From positions 1 through 64,000 of the forward strand of contig NZ_FRAE01000006.1 of the NCBI RefSeq assembly GCF_900142235.1: DNA of 64,000 nt. Reading direction: 5' to 3'. A program made the translations under genes and the position numbers. Positions 26,237 through 36,375 of this stretch are shown here, piece after piece; position 1 is the stretch's first letter, and each line of letters opens with the position of its first letter. The notes under the pieces were generated by a model. It was not told where the DNA came from, searched no databases, and was given only the letters and a program-made list of their open reading frames with translations. The stretch comes from Tepidibacter formicigenes DSM 15518. GTDB lineage: Bacteria > Bacillota > Clostridia > Peptostreptococcales > Peptostreptococcaceae.

Positions 26237-26790
26237 TTTTTTAATAGTTCTATAATTTCTTTGTTTGATAACACCTTTTGTTGCTGTTCTTCTTTTATAA
26301 CTTCCAGCATTACTCTCTCTTGATTTTTTAAATGGCTAAAGGAAGCCTCAATTGCTAATATAACGTTGAAATCCAGTTCATAAGCGTCTATAGCTGTTCT
26401 TCCTACACAACCATGTGTAAAAACTCCTGATAATATCACTGTATCTATACTATTATCTCTTAATTCTTTTTCAAAATTTGTTCTTATAAATGTACTCTGC
26501 CTTGTTTTAACTATAACTTTATGATGATTTTTCCTAATAATTTCAGGTATTATCTTACTTTCAGCTGTTCCTTCAAAAAGTGCCCCAAAATTATGTTTCC
26601 TCATTACTAAATTCCATGTAGATTTATTTCTTTTATGAATTGTTTTTACATGATATACAGGAATACTATTTTCATCTGCAAATTCTATTAACTCATTTAT
26701 TTTTACTATAAGCTCATCTAACTTTTCTTTTCTTTCATCGGTTCTAAAAAAAAACGGTTGCATATCTATAACTACTAGTGCTGGTTTCAT
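26233..26790 (-). CDS. Isochorismatase-like cysteine hydrolase
   Basis: 185 residues. The catalytic triad of the family is visible: Asp9 (VVIDMQ), a Lys in IVKTRQSTF and a Cys in THGCVGRTA. Members include nicotinamidases, ureidoacrylate hydrolases and others; the substrate is not predictable here. ATG 26790 follows AAAGGGG; the longer frame to 26853 runs into the GNAT gene. It lies 19 bases after the GNAT stop, so the two form a small operon. Confidence 0.9.
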   Translation of the reverse strand: MKPALVVIDMQPFFFRTDERKEKLDELIVKINELIEFADENSIPVYHVKTIHKRNKSTWNLVMRKHNFGALFEGTAESKIIPEIIRKNHHKVIVKTRQSTFIRTNFEKELRDNSIDTVILSGVFTHGCVGRTAIDAYELDFNVILAIEASFSHLKNQERVMLEVIKEEQQQKVLSNKEIIELLKK

Positions 26791-26809
26791 ATTTATCCCC
26801 TTTCTACCT

Positions 26810-27304
26810 CTAAAATAATCTAGCCATGTAATACTCATCAATATATCTACCATCTACAATAATTGATTTTTTCTTTACTCCCTCTATCTTAAAGCCCATT
26901 TTTTTATATAATTTTAAAGCTCCTTCATTATGAGCCATAACAGTTAATTCAAGTCTTGTTATTTTATTTTTTTGAGCCCAAATCTCCATATGTTTGAATA
27001 ATTTTGTTCCAATTCCTTTTCCGCAATAATCTTTCAATATTCCTACAACAATATAAGCACTATGCTTTATTCTATTTGCAAACCCTTTCTCTGCAGATAG
27101 AAAACCAACTATTTTATCTTTATCTTCAACTATTAAAGTTAATGAACCTAATTCTATTTTTTTATTTATAATTTTTTTCATTTCATCTTCACATGTTTTT
27201 CTCTCTCCTGATTCAAACAACATAAATTTTGTCTCACTATCTAATTTTTTTAACATTTCCAAAAAACATTTTGAATCCTTTAATCTAATTTCTCTAATAA
27301 TCAT
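26810..27304 (-). CDS. GNAT family N-acetyltransferase
   Basis: About 164 residues. The acetyl-CoA-binding motif A reads VGILKDYCGKGIGTKLF, and the C-terminal NEGALKLYKKMGF is the typical motif B. It resembles ribosomal-protein/small-molecule acetyltransferases of the RimI/YhhY kind, with unknown substrate. The second ATG (27304) has better spacing from GGGGGAG than the first (27310). It is cotranscribed with the downstream hydrolase. Confidence 0.9.
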   Translation of the reverse strand: MIIREIRLKDSKCFLEMLKKLDSETKFMLFESGERKTCEDEMKKIINKKIELGSLTLIVEDKDKIVGFLSAEKGFANRIKHSAYIVVGILKDYCGKGIGTKLFKHMEIWAQKNKITRLELTVMAHNEGALKLYKKMGFKIEGVKKKSIIVDGRYIDEYYMARLF

Positions 27305-27388
27305 ATACATCTCCCCCTGAATTTAAATCTATTTAAACAGAATGTTTCTTTGTAAATATTATACAAAAACATAATTTTATTGTATATA

Positions 27389-27427
27389 AAAAAACTGTCA
27401 GTTGTTCTATAACTAACAGTTTTTTTA
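27389..27427 (-). terminator. Terminator at the end of the lysine fermentation operon
   Basis: AAAAAACTGTTAGTT pairs with AACTGACAGTTTTTTT apart from a small mismatch. The hairpin has homopolymer flanks and lies directly after the thiolase stop codon. Confidence 0.85.
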
Positions 27428-27434
27428 TATTTAT

Positions 27435-28613
27435 TTATCTTTCAACTACTACAGCAGTTCCCATTCCTCCACCTATGCAAAGTGTTGCAAGTCCATATTT
27501 ACTATCCCTCCTCTTCATTTCATGTAAAAGAGTTACCAATATTCTAGCACCAGATGCTCCTATTGGGTGTCCTAGGGCTATTGCTCCTCCATTTACGTTT
27601 ACCTTATTCATATCAAATTCTAATTCTTTTGCAACCGCTAAAGACTGAGCTGCAAATGCTTCATTAGCCTCGATTAAATCCATATCTTCAAGTTTTAAGT
27701 CCGCCTTATTTAAAGCTTTTTTTACAGCTTCAACTGGGCCTATTCCCATTATAGAAGGATCTACTCCTACTGATGAGTAACTAACTATTTTAGCAAGTGG
27801 CATAAGTCCTAATGATTCACATTTTTCTTTACTCATTATAACAAGTGCTGCTGCTCCATCATTTATCCCAGAAGCATTACCTGCTGTAACTGTTCCATCT
27901 TTTTTAAATGCTGGTCTTAGCTTTTGTAACTTTTCTAAATTAGCTCCATATCTTATAAATTCATCTTTATCAAATACTATAGGGTCTTTTTTCTTTTGAG
28001 GAATAATAACAGGAACTATTTCGTCATCAAACTTTCCTTCTTTTTGTGCTTTTTCTGCTTTATTTTGAGAAGATAGTGCAAACTTATCTTGTTCAAGTCT
28101 AGTTATATTATATTTATCTGCTAAATTTTCAGCTGTAATCCCCATATGATAATTATTAAATACATCCCAAAGTCCATCATTTATCATTATATCTTTTATC
28201 TCATTATTTCCCATTCTATATCCCCATCTAGCATTTTCTAAGAAATATGAAGATTTAGACATATTTTCTGTTCCACCAGCAACTACTACATCATTATCTC
28301 CAGATAGTATTGTCTGAATAGCTAAAGATACACTTCTAAGTCCTGATCCACAAACTTTGTTTATTGTCATTGCAGGAACATAATTTGGAATACCTGCATC
28401 TATTGAGCACTGTCTAGCTATATTTTGTCCAAGTCCACCTTGAAGAACACATCCGAACAAAACTTCATCTACTTTACTTGAGCTTACACTAGCTCTTTTT
28501 AAAGCCTCTTTAATAACTAAACTTCCAAGATCTTTTGCTGATATATCTTTAAGGCTACCTCCATAATTTCCAATAGGTGTTCTAACAGCAGAAACAATTA
28601 CAGCTTCTCTCAT
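27435..28613 (-). CDS. thlA: Acetyl-CoA C-acetyltransferase (thiolase)
   Basis: 392 residues. Cleaves acetoacetyl-CoA to two acetyl-CoA or runs in reverse. The nucleophile is C88 ([10 protein letters not shown]); the His and second Cys lie in [16 protein letters not shown] and LCIGGGMG. It is the last gene of the lysine operon. The acetoacetyl-CoA produced by AtoDA is its natural substrate here, so degradation is the likely direction. AGGGGGAAT precedes the ATG. Confidence 0.96.
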   Translation of the reverse strand: MREAVIVSAVRTPIGNYGGSLKDISAKDLGSLVIKEALKRASVSSSKVDEVLFGCVLQGGLGQNIARQCSIDAGIPNYVPAMTINKVCGSGLRSVSLAIQTILSGDNDVVVAGGTENMSKSSYFLENARWGYRMGNNEIKDIMINDGLWDVFNNYHMGITAENLADKYNITRLEQDKFALSSQNKAEKAQKEGKFDDEIVPVIIPQKKKDPIVFDKDEFIRYGANLEKLQKLRPAFKKDGTVTAGNASGINDGAAALVIMSKEKCESLGLMPLAKIVSYSSVGVDPSIMGIGPVEAVKKALNKADLKLEDMDLIEANEAFAAQSLAVAKELEFDMNKVNVNGGAIALGHPIGASGARILVTLLHEMKRRDSKYGLATLCIGGGMGTAVVVER

Positions 28614-28624
28614 TTTAATTCCCC

Positions 28625-29467
28625 CTAATTATAATCATAGAATCCTTTTTTAGTTTTTCTTCCTAATAAATTACCTCTTACCATTTTTCTAAGAAGTGGA
28701 TGTGGTCTATATTTGTCATCACCGAATTCTTTATGTAATATTTCCATTATATATAAAACAACATCATTTCCTATTAAATCCGATAACTCAAATGGCCCCA
28801 TAGGATGTCCTGCTCCTAGTTTCATAGCTTGATCTATTTCTTCTTTACTTGCTATACCTTCACTTAGTATTCCTACTCCTTCATTTATCATAGGAATAAG
28901 TATTCTATTTACTATAAATCCTGGGGCTTCTTCAACTTTTACAGGATTTTTCCCTATATTCTTACATACTTCATTTACCTTTTTTATAGTTTCTTGTGAT
29001 GTTGAAATGCCATTTATAACTTCAACTAATTTCATAACAGGTGCTGGATTAAAAAAGTGTACTCCAATTACCTTATCTGGCCTTTTAGTTGTAAGTGCTA
29101 TTTCTGTAATGCTTAGTGATGAAGTATTAGTAGCTAAAATCGCTTCATTTTTAACTATTTCATCTAATTCTTTAAATATTTGTTTTTTAATATCTATATT
29201 TTCTACAACAGCTTCAATTATAATATCAGCATCTTTTAAGTCATTTATATTTGTTGTTAAATTCAATTTTTCTAAAATTTCCATTTTATTTTCTGCATAT
29301 AATTTTCCTTTTTTAACCTTATTGTCTAAATTTTTCTCTATTATTCCTTTTCCTCTTTGAATACTTTTTTCATCTATACCTTTAAAAATAACTTCATACC
29401 CATTTTCTATAAATACTTGAGCAATACCACTTCCCATTGTTCCACTACCAATAACCCCTATTTTCAT
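28625..29467 (-). CDS. hbd: 3-hydroxybutyryl-CoA dehydrogenase
   Basis: 280 residues. Interconverts acetoacetyl-CoA and 3-hydroxybutyryl-CoA with NAD(P)H. The N-terminal Rossmann motif [14 protein letters not shown] is diagnostic; TNTSSLSIT and [14 protein letters not shown] hold catalytic residues. ATG 29467 follows TAGGGGGATT; the long upstream frame to 29578 overlaps crt and is not used. It lies ten bases downstream of crt. Confidence 0.97.
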   Translation of the reverse strand: MKIGVIGSGTMGSGIAQVFIENGYEVIFKGIDEKSIQRGKGIIEKNLDNKVKKGKLYAENKMEILEKLNLTTNINDLKDADIIIEAVVENIDIKKQIFKELDEIVKNEAILATNTSSLSITEIALTTKRPDKVIGVHFFNPAPVMKLVEVINGISTSQETIKKVNEVCKNIGKNPVKVEEAPGFIVNRILIPMINEGVGILSEGIASKEEIDQAMKLGAGHPMGPFELSDLIGNDVVLYIMEILHKEFGDDKYRPHPLLRKMVRGNLLGRKTKKGFYDYN

Positions 29468-29477
29468 AGCAATCCCC

Positions 29478-30245
29478 CTATCTATTTTCAAACTCTGCTT
29501 TTCTTTTTTGTGTAAAAGCTTCCATTCCTTCCTTTTGGTCCTCTGTATTAAAACAATTAGCAAAGCACTCCACTTCATAATCTAGAGCTAAATTTTTATT
29601 ATAAGAAAAGTTTACTGATTTTTTGGCTTGTTTTATGGCTATAGGTCCTTTTTGTATTATTTTATTAGATATATTAATTGCTTCTTCAACAGGATTATCT
29701 ACAATTTTATTTAAAAGACCTATATTTAAAGCTTCTTTTGAATCTATCATATCTCCAATAAATATTAATTCTTTAGCCTTTCCTATCCCTATAACATTTA
29801 GAAGTCTTTGAGTTGCCCCAAATCCTGGAATTATACCTAAGCTAACCTCAGGTTGGCCAAATTTAGAATTATTACTTCCTATTCTTATATCACATGATAA
29901 AGCAAGTTCCATTCCTCCTCCTAAACAATATCCATTTACTGCTCCTATTACTACTTTTTCCAAATTTTCTATCTTTTTAAATACTTTATTCCCAAATTTA
30001 GAAAATTCCATGGCCTCAATAGAATTCATATCCTTCATTTCCTTAATATCCGCTCCTGCTACAAAAGCTTTATCTCCTTCACCAGTAATAATCAATACAT
30101 ATAAATCATTATCTTTTTTTATTTCATCTAAGAACATATTTATTTCATTAAGTGTTTTAATATTTAAACTATTTAAATATTTAGGCCTATTTATTTTTAA
30201 AACACCCACATGATTACTTATTTTTTCATAAATTAAATTATCCAT
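29478..30245 (-). CDS. crt: Enoyl-CoA hydratase (crotonase)
   Basis: 255 residues. Hydrates crotonyl-CoA to 3-hydroxybutyryl-CoA or the reverse. The crotonase fold is shown by [10 protein letters not shown] (oxyanion loop), [18 protein letters not shown] and [20 protein letters not shown], where the catalytic Glu residues lie. It sits between kamE and hbd. Because Kal makes crotonyl-CoA, Crt-Hbd-Thl could oxidise part of it to acetyl-CoA, or run towards butyrate. Confidence 0.95.
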   Translation of the reverse strand: MDNLIYEKISNHVGVLKINRPKYLNSLNIKTLNEINMFLDEIKKDNDLYVLIITGEGDKAFVAGADIKEMKDMNSIEAMEFSKFGNKVFKKIENLEKVVIGAVNGYCLGGGMELALSCDIRIGSNNSKFGQPEVSLGIIPGFGATQRLLNVIGIGKAKELIFIGDMIDSKEALNIGLLNKIVDNPVEEAINISNKIIQKGPIAIKQAKKSVNFSYNKNLALDYEVECFANCFNTEDQKEGMEAFTQKRKAEFENR

Positions 30246-30259
30246 ATTCCCCCACCTAT

Positions 30260-31048
30260 TTATATAAGATTTCTATTAACTATTTCACTAACAGCAAATG
30301 TTGCAACATCATCTGCATATTTTCCAGGTCCAAATCCTGCGTCATATCCAAGCTCTTTAGCAAGCTCATGAGTAATTCTAGGACCACCACATATTAAAAC
30401 TATTTTCTCTCTTATTCCCTCTGCTTCAAGAAGTTCTACAAGATGAGTTAAATTTTTTATATGAATATTCTTTTGCGTAACAGTTTGAGATACTAATAAA
30501 ACTTTAGCATTAAGCTCTATAGCTTTTTTTACAAATTCTTCATTAGGAACTTGACTTCCTAAATTATACGCCTCTATCATTTCATATCTTTCAAGTCCAT
30601 AATGTCCTGCATATCCTTTCATATTCATAATTGCATCTATTCCTACAGTATGAGCATCAGTTCCAGTACTTGCTCCAACAACAACAACCTTTTCTTTTAT
30701 ATTTTCTTTTATATATTCATCAACTTCCTTCATAGACATAGTTTCAACGTCTACTGTTTCAACATGAATTTGAGTATAATCAACAGTATATTTTAAACTT
30801 CCATATACCACAAAAAATGTAAATCCCTTATAAAGCTCTTTATGACAAACTACTGAAGGATTTTCTATCCCCATATTTTTAGCAAGTATCTTAGCAGCCT
30901 CTACTCCTTTTTCATTATCCTCTACAGGAAGAGTAAAACTAACTTGTACTTTTCCATCATTCATTGTATCTCCATAAGGAGATACTTTGGTGAGGTCTAA
31001 AGTTTTATCAAAATCTTTTTTTTCCATTGAATAAAGACCACCGCTCAT
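30260..31048 (-). CDS. kamE: Lysine 5,6-aminomutase, beta subunit
   Basis: 262 residues. Binds adenosylcobalamin and PLP for the 1,2-amino shift of beta-lysine (or D-lysine). The B12 motif DxHxxG is D131-A-H133-T-V-G136, and K144 (MNMKGYAGHYG) is the lysine that holds PLP in the characterised enzyme. Its ATG overlaps the kamD stop (TAATG), so the two subunits are translationally coupled. Confidence 0.97.
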   Translation of the reverse strand: MSGGLYSMEKKDFDKTLDLTKVSPYGDTMNDGKVQVSFTLPVEDNEKGVEAAKILAKNMGIENPSVVCHKELYKGFTFFVVYGSLKYTVDYTQIHVETVDVETMSMKEVDEYIKENIKEKVVVVGASTGTDAHTVGIDAIMNMKGYAGHYGLERYEMIEAYNLGSQVPNEEFVKKAIELNAKVLLVSQTVTQKNIHIKNLTHLVELLEAEGIREKIVLICGGPRITHELAKELGYDAGFGPGKYADDVATFAVSEIVNRNLI

Positions 31049-32604
31049 TAGTTTCTCCCCCCTAACATTAACTCTATAAATGGATTAAAATAATCTTTAC
31101 CTTTTTCAACTACTCCATCTAGCCCTTTGCCACCATTAATAGGTCTTTTTATTCCTGCAAATATTCCCTTTTCTAAAGTTTTAAACAGCCCTTCCTTTTC
31201 TATTTCTTTTAATAATTCATGAGCTTTATTTAAAACATCATTAGCTCTATTTTGTATTATTCCGTCTTTTTTAAAGATTATTTCTTCTCCTAAAGAGTTC
31301 ATATTATCAAATATATATTTTGCATTTTCTATAGACAATGCTCTATCTGACATAAAAGGAGTATGAATAGCTTCTGTTAACATTCCTAAAAGATGAATTT
31401 TTTGATTAGTCATTATAGTTATCATGTTAAATAAAGCATCTTGTATATGTCCTTTGAATATATCTCCTGTCATAAATTTAGTAGGAGGCATATATTTAAG
31501 AGGAGCATTAGGGAATATTTCTCTTGCCATTTGAGCTTGAGCAAGCTCTAACAAAAAGCCATCCTTAGTATCTGGATTCATTTCAAATGCATGACCAAGT
31601 CCCATAAGTTCTTCTTTAAGTCCAGAAAGTAAAGCAAATTGTTCATTTATAAACTGTGATGCAAGCACCGTATAAGCTTCTTCTATTGCATCAGCTGTTG
31701 TTAAATAGTTATCTTCTCCTGTATTTATAATTACTCCTGCATATCCATTTATTACTCTTGAAAAATATTGATCTATCATAGTTCTTTTCATATTTATATC
31801 TCTAAATAATATTCCATATAAAGCATCATTAAGCATTACATCTAGTCTTTCTAACGCCCCCATGGCAGCAATTTCTGGCATACAAAGTCCAGAGCAGTAA
31901 TTACAAAGTCTTATGTATCTTCCAAGTTCTTCACCAACTTCATCAAGTGCTTCCCTCATAAGTCTGAAATTTTCTTGAGTTGCATATGTTCCTCCAAACC
32001 CTTCAGTAGTTGCTCCATATGGTACATAATCAAGAAGACTTTGTCCTGTTGTTCTTATAACTGCAATTATATCCGCTCCCTGTCTTGCTGCAGCTTTTGC
32101 CTGAGTTATATCTTCGTATATATTTCCAGTTGCAACTATTACATATAAATAAGGACCTTCTTTATCACCAAATTTATCTAAATAATAATCTCTTTTCTCT
32201 CTATTTTCTTTTATCTTCTTAACAGCTTCTCTAGCAATTGAAGATACCTTTATTTTTATTTCAAATAAATCCTTCATAGGTAATTTTGTAAGATTAAGCT
32301 CTTTTTTAGAAACCTTTTCAGCTATTTCTTGTGGAGTAAGTCCTAGTCTTAATACTGCATTTCCAATAAATATAGCTGCTCCAATTGAAAGTCCATTTCC
32401 CTTCTTAATATTATCCACTACTACATTAGGAAGAGGAACCCCAAATTCATCTACACCATCAATTCCAAGAAGCCTACAAATTGTTCTTTCAACAGCTACT
32501 GTGGTATGTCTATCTATAAATTCTTGTGTTTGAGTTGCTATATTTTTTGCACATTCTCTTGATTTTTTTACAACCTCCCAATCTAAATTTAATTTACTAT
32601 TCAT
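31048..32604 (-). CDS. kamD: Lysine 5,6-aminomutase, alpha subunit
   Basis: 518 residues, the large TIM-barrel subunit. Recognised by overall sequence (RHTTVAVERTICRLLGIDGVD, ATGNIYEDITQAKAAARQGAD, YGATTEGFGGTYATQENF) and by adjacency to kamE. ATG 32604 follows AGAGGGGG; a further upstream Met lies inside kamC. It moves the terminal amino group from C6 to C5 of beta-lysine. Confidence 0.97.
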   Translation of the reverse strand: MNSKLNLDWEVVKKSRECAKNIATQTQEFIDRHTTVAVERTICRLLGIDGVDEFGVPLPNVVVDNIKKGNGLSIGAAIFIGNAVLRLGLTPQEIAEKVSKKELNLTKLPMKDLFEIKIKVSSIAREAVKKIKENREKRDYYLDKFGDKEGPYLYVIVATGNIYEDITQAKAAARQGADIIAVIRTTGQSLLDYVPYGATTEGFGGTYATQENFRLMREALDEVGEELGRYIRLCNYCSGLCMPEIAAMGALERLDVMLNDALYGILFRDINMKRTMIDQYFSRVINGYAGVIINTGEDNYLTTADAIEEAYTVLASQFINEQFALLSGLKEELMGLGHAFEMNPDTKDGFLLELAQAQMAREIFPNAPLKYMPPTKFMTGDIFKGHIQDALFNMITIMTNQKIHLLGMLTEAIHTPFMSDRALSIENAKYIFDNMNSLGEEIIFKKDGIIQNRANDVLNKAHELLKEIEKEGLFKTLEKGIFAGIKRPINGGKGLDGVVEKGKDYFNPFIELMLGGRN

Positions 32605-34084
32605 AGCTTTCCCCCTCTTCATAGTAATTTTTAACAATATTTACAATAGAATCTTCAAGTCCTAATAATATGGATATATTTAGCGCATCCTTTGGTACTT
32701 TATTTTCTTTTGATAATTTCTCAAGTCTATAATCCATATGCTCCTGGATAATTTCAATAGAATTAGTTTTATTAAGATCTATTTTTAATTTTAAAGAATC
32801 AAAATCTACATTTTTAAGTCCTATTACTTGATAATGTACCATATCATCATCAACTACTCCATCATAATGAGTAGTTATTAAGCTTATACTATTAAAATCT
32901 TTTAAATACTTACAAAGAGCTTTTACTAGAAAATATCCTTCCTTAGGATTTGTTCCTCTTGCAAATTCATCAAGTGCTATAAACCCATTTTCTCTTTTTA
33001 TACATTCTATTATCTGCTTTAATTTAATTATTTCAGCTCCAAATGTGCTAAGTCCCTTAGAAATTGACTGCATATCATCAGATATGAAATATATAAAATC
33101 GAGTATTGGAAATACTGCTTCTTTAGAAAAAATAAAAAAACCCATTTGTCCAAGGAGTAAATTAAGTACTATAGTATTTAAAGTAACACTTTTTCCTCCC
33201 ATATTTGCTCCAGTAATTACACTTGTTCCTCTATGTAAAGATATACTTATTGGAATAAAATCTTTTTTTCTTTTTTTAAGTATTTCTTTTATATAAGGAT
33301 TAAAGCACTCTTTAAATTCTATTTTCATATCATCACAAATTTTTGGTTTTACTCCATTGTAATTAATAGCAAGCTTTCCTTTTCCTATTAATAAATCTAA
33401 TTTCCCTAATGAATCTATATTTTTCTTTATCAAAGCTAAATAATTATATATTTCATTTGATAAATATTTTTTTATTTTTAGTTCTTCTTTTTCTTCTAAA
33501 AGTACTATATCTAGCCTATCTTCCTTTAATATATTTACTTTTTCTTTATCTTCTTCAATAAATATTTTTTCTTCTATTTTTCTTTTTTCTTCTCTTATTT
33601 TTTTAAGATTTTCACTGTATGAATCATATATATAAAATGTAGATATTTTTTCCTCTTCAGGATCTAATAAATCTATTATTGATTTCACAGAATTAAATTT
33701 TATATTTTCTATATTCAGATTTAATTTTTTGTAAAGGTTAATTAATTCTTCCATTAACATAGAAAAATACTTTAATTCATAAAGTTCTACTTCATCTAAT
33801 GTATTTAAATTCTTACATCTTTCAATTGAATTTCTTATATCTTTAAATTTATAAAATATTCTATCTATACTTTTATAAATATCATTATTATTTTTTATAC
33901 TTTCTATTATTTTTTGGATATTTTCTAACTCTTTCATTAATAAATACTTTTCATTTCTTCTAAATGGTTTTATATTCTTTTTTTGATTTATTCCATAAGG
34001 TGTAATAACATCTAATTTTTCCATTATAAAATTAAATCCGACCATATTTCGTTGATTATTATCTAAAAATTTTATTCTAACCAC
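32597..34084 (-). CDS. kamC: KamC-like MutS-related ATPase, aminomutase reactivase subunit
   Basis: Up to 495 residues. A helical coiled-coil region (about 50-240) is followed by a MutS-type ABC ATPase with Walker A GANMGGKSVTLN and the FIALDEFARGTNP Walker B. It lacks the MutS mismatch-recognition domain. Genes of this type sit between kamA and kamD in lysine fermenters and are thought to reactivate the B12-dependent aminomutase. The annotated GTG (34084) overlaps its own AGGAGG; an ATA at 34075 is spaced better (see findings). Confidence 0.85.
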   Translation of the reverse strand: MVRIKFLDNNQRNMVGFNFIMEKLDVITPYGINQKKNIKPFRRNEKYLLMKELENIQKIIESIKNNNDIYKSIDRIFYKFKDIRNSIERCKNLNTLDEVELYELKYFSMLMEELINLYKKLNLNIENIKFNSVKSIIDLLDPEEEKISTFYIYDSYSENLKKIREEKRKIEEKIFIEEDKEKVNILKEDRLDIVLLEEKEELKIKKYLSNEIYNYLALIKKNIDSLGKLDLLIGKGKLAINYNGVKPKICDDMKIEFKECFNPYIKEILKKRKKDFIPISISLHRGTSVITGANMGGKSVTLNTIVLNLLLGQMGFFIFSKEAVFPILDFIYFISDDMQSISKGLSTFGAEIIKLKQIIECIKRENGFIALDEFARGTNPKEGYFLVKALCKYLKDFNSISLITTHYDGVVDDDMVHYQVIGLKNVDFDSLKLKIDLNKTNSIEIIQEHMDYRLEKLSKENKVPKDALNISILLGLEDSIVNIVKNYYEEGESYE

Positions 34085-35093
34085 CTCCTATAACGTCGAA
34101 TACAGGTAGGTTTATATTCTTTCTTAGAATATCTAAAAAATTATTTTTATCAAACTCATATCCATAAGGCGATTTAGGGTTAATACTTATTCCTATTATT
34201 TTTATAGGATTTATTACTTTTATATTTCCTCCACTTTTTATAAATCTATATAATACTTCTTTGCTTAGAAATAGCTTTGTTCCATCTTCTACTAAAAAAG
34301 TAATCTCACTATATATATCAGTTCCCTTCATTATATCTTCTAAAAGTTTATCTACTACTACCCCTTTTATAACTATATATTTTGAGTTCTCATTTAAATT
34401 TTCTAGTATCTCCTTAGATGAATCTAGAGCAGTTGGAATATTCAGATTTTTAATTGTATTATCTTTATATATAACACCTACTTTTAAAATAGATTTTAAT
34501 AAACTCAATACTTCCTTATTTTTTTCATTATCTAAAGATAATAAATTAACAGTATGTAAAGTTTTATCTACAACTTTATTTATATCTCTTGATAAACCAG
34601 CCCCAGTACAAAGTATTGTTGCATCAGTAATTCCTGGAGAAGCTAATGTTTTTCTAGATAATGCTCCATCTACTATTACAAGGTCTAATCCTAACTGTTT
34701 AAGTTTTTCACATATTTCTTTTAAGTAATTATTTGATGAAGGTCCTGCTAATTCTACATATCCATCACTTAGAGCTTTAAATATTATCACTTCACCCATT
34801 GGTGTATTTATAGAGGTATTATCTAATATTTCTTTTGTAATGTCGCTATTTAAAAAACAATTTTTAGCTGTTGCAATAAGGCTTCCTTTTTTTACATATA
34901 TTCTTGGTTTTTCAGTGCTTGTAACTAAATCTATTTCTTCTCCATCTCTTCCTATTGATGTAAGACCAAGGGTAATTTTTCCCCTGGCCTCATTTAATAT
35001 ATAATTTAATGTTGTAGTCTTCCCAACATTTTTATCCATTCCTATAATAGATAAGCTGTTATACTTTTTAAGCATTTGAATGAGATTTTTCAT
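34077..35093 (-). CDS. kamB: KamB-like P-loop protein, aminomutase reactivase subunit
   Basis: 338 residues. The Walker A motif GMDKNVGKTTT lies at 18-28, and a DLVIVDGALSRKTLASP segment likely supplies Walker B. Always found with the MutS-like KamC in lysine-degrading anaerobes; proposed to help remove damaged cobalamin from KamDE. AAAGG precedes the ATG. It overlaps kamA by 26 bases and kamC by up to 8 bases, so expression is tightly coupled. Confidence 0.83.
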   Translation of the reverse strand: MKNLIQMLKKYNSLSIIGMDKNVGKTTTLNYILNEARGKITLGLTSIGRDGEEIDLVTSTEKPRIYVKKGSLIATAKNCFLNSDITKEILDNTSINTPMGEVIIFKALSDGYVELAGPSSNNYLKEICEKLKQLGLDLVIVDGALSRKTLASPGITDATILCTGAGLSRDINKVVDKTLHTVNLLSLDNEKNKEVLSLLKSILKVGVIYKDNTIKNLNIPTALDSSKEILENLNENSKYIVIKGVVVDKLLEDIMKGTDIYSEITFLVEDGTKLFLSKEVLYRFIKSGGNIKVINPIKIIGISINPKSPYGYEFDKNNFLDILRKNINLPVFDVIGGG

Positions 35094-36345
35094 GCTTTTC
35101 CTTTCCTCTTAACTTTCTTTCAAGTCCTTCTGGCTCTAAGGCCATTTGCTGATTATTAAGAAGCCCAGCTACTCCAACAAGCTTTATCTCTTTTTCTTTA
35201 TTACATATATCACAGCTACATTCTGGAGTATAATTATCTGGCTCTTGATATGTTGTTATTACCCCCTCAAAGTTTCTAAGTATTACCTTGTTATGACTTT
35301 GAGATATAATATAATTTGGCATAACAGGAGTTTTACCACCACCACCAGGAGCATCAACTACAAATGTAGGAACACAAAAACCTGATGTATGTCCTCTTAA
35401 TCCTTCTATAATCTCAATCCCTTTTGAAACCGTTGTTCTAAAATGTTCAAGTCCCATAGAAAGATCACATTGATATATATAATAAGGTCTAACTCTTATT
35501 CTAACTAATTCATTTACAAGTTTTTTCATTACATGAACACAATCATTTACCCCTCTTAATAGTACAGATTGGTTTCCTAGAGGTATACCAGCATCAGCTA
35601 ACATTTCACAAGCTCTTTTAGATTCTTTTGTAATTTCATTAGGATGATTAAAGTGAGTATTTAGCCAAATTGGATGATATTTTTTAAGCATATTTACAAG
35701 CTTTTTAGTTATCCTTTGAGGCATAACTACTGGAACTCTAGACCCTATTCTTACTATTTCAACATGAGGTATTTCTCTTAATCTTTTTATTATATGTTCA
35801 AGCTTTTCATCTGATATCAAAAGTGCATCTCCACCAGACAAAAGAACATCTCTAATTTGAGGAGTCTTTTTAATATAATCTATAGCTTTATCTATTTGAT
35901 TCATTGGAAGAGAAGAATCCTTTTGTCCTGCAAATCTTCTTCTAGTACAGTGTCTACAATACATAGAACATTGATCTGTAACTAATAATAAAGCTCTATC
36001 TGGATATCTATGAGTAAGCCCAGGCACTGGAGAATCCTCATCTTCATGAAGTGGGTCTAATAAATCTGCATCTGATTTGTTTAGTTCTAGATTTATTGGT
36101 ATTGCCTGTTTTCTTATAGGATCATTCGGATCATTTATATCTATTAAAGATAAATAATATGGAGTTATAGCCATTCTTAAAGTTTCTAGACACTGCCTAG
36201 CTCCTTTTTCTTCTTCCTCTGTAAGCGGTATATATTTTTTAAGCTCATCTACACTTTCTATTCTGTTTTTTATTTGCCACTTCCAATCATTCCAATCTTC
36301 ATCATTAACATTTTCAAAAAGCTCAAATCTTCTATTTATTTTCAT
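35068..36345 (-). CDS. kamA: L-lysine 2,3-aminomutase
   Basis: 425 residues. This radical SAM/PLP enzyme converts L-lysine to L-beta-lysine, the first step of the pathway. The cluster motif is C126-x3-C130-x2-C133 (CSMYCRHC). The PLP lysine lies in APGGGGKTPVMPNY near residue 340, and a C-terminal Cys motif CSCDIC (zinc site in the known structure) is present. Full length. It lies between kdd and kamB. Confidence 0.98.
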   Translation of the reverse strand: MKINRRFELFENVNDEDWNDWKWQIKNRIESVDELKKYIPLTEEEEKGARQCLETLRMAITPYYLSLIDINDPNDPIRKQAIPINLELNKSDADLLDPLHEDEDSPVPGLTHRYPDRALLLVTDQCSMYCRHCTRRRFAGQKDSSLPMNQIDKAIDYIKKTPQIRDVLLSGGDALLISDEKLEHIIKRLREIPHVEIVRIGSRVPVVMPQRITKKLVNMLKKYHPIWLNTHFNHPNEITKESKRACEMLADAGIPLGNQSVLLRGVNDCVHVMKKLVNELVRIRVRPYYIYQCDLSMGLEHFRTTVSKGIEIIEGLRGHTSGFCVPTFVVDAPGGGGKTPVMPNYIISQSHNKVILRNFEGVITTYQEPDNYTPECSCDICNKEKEIKLVGVAGLLNNQQMALEPEGLERKLRGKEKHEKSHSNA

Positions 36346-36375
36346 TTTTTACCCCCTATAATATATTTAATAAAG

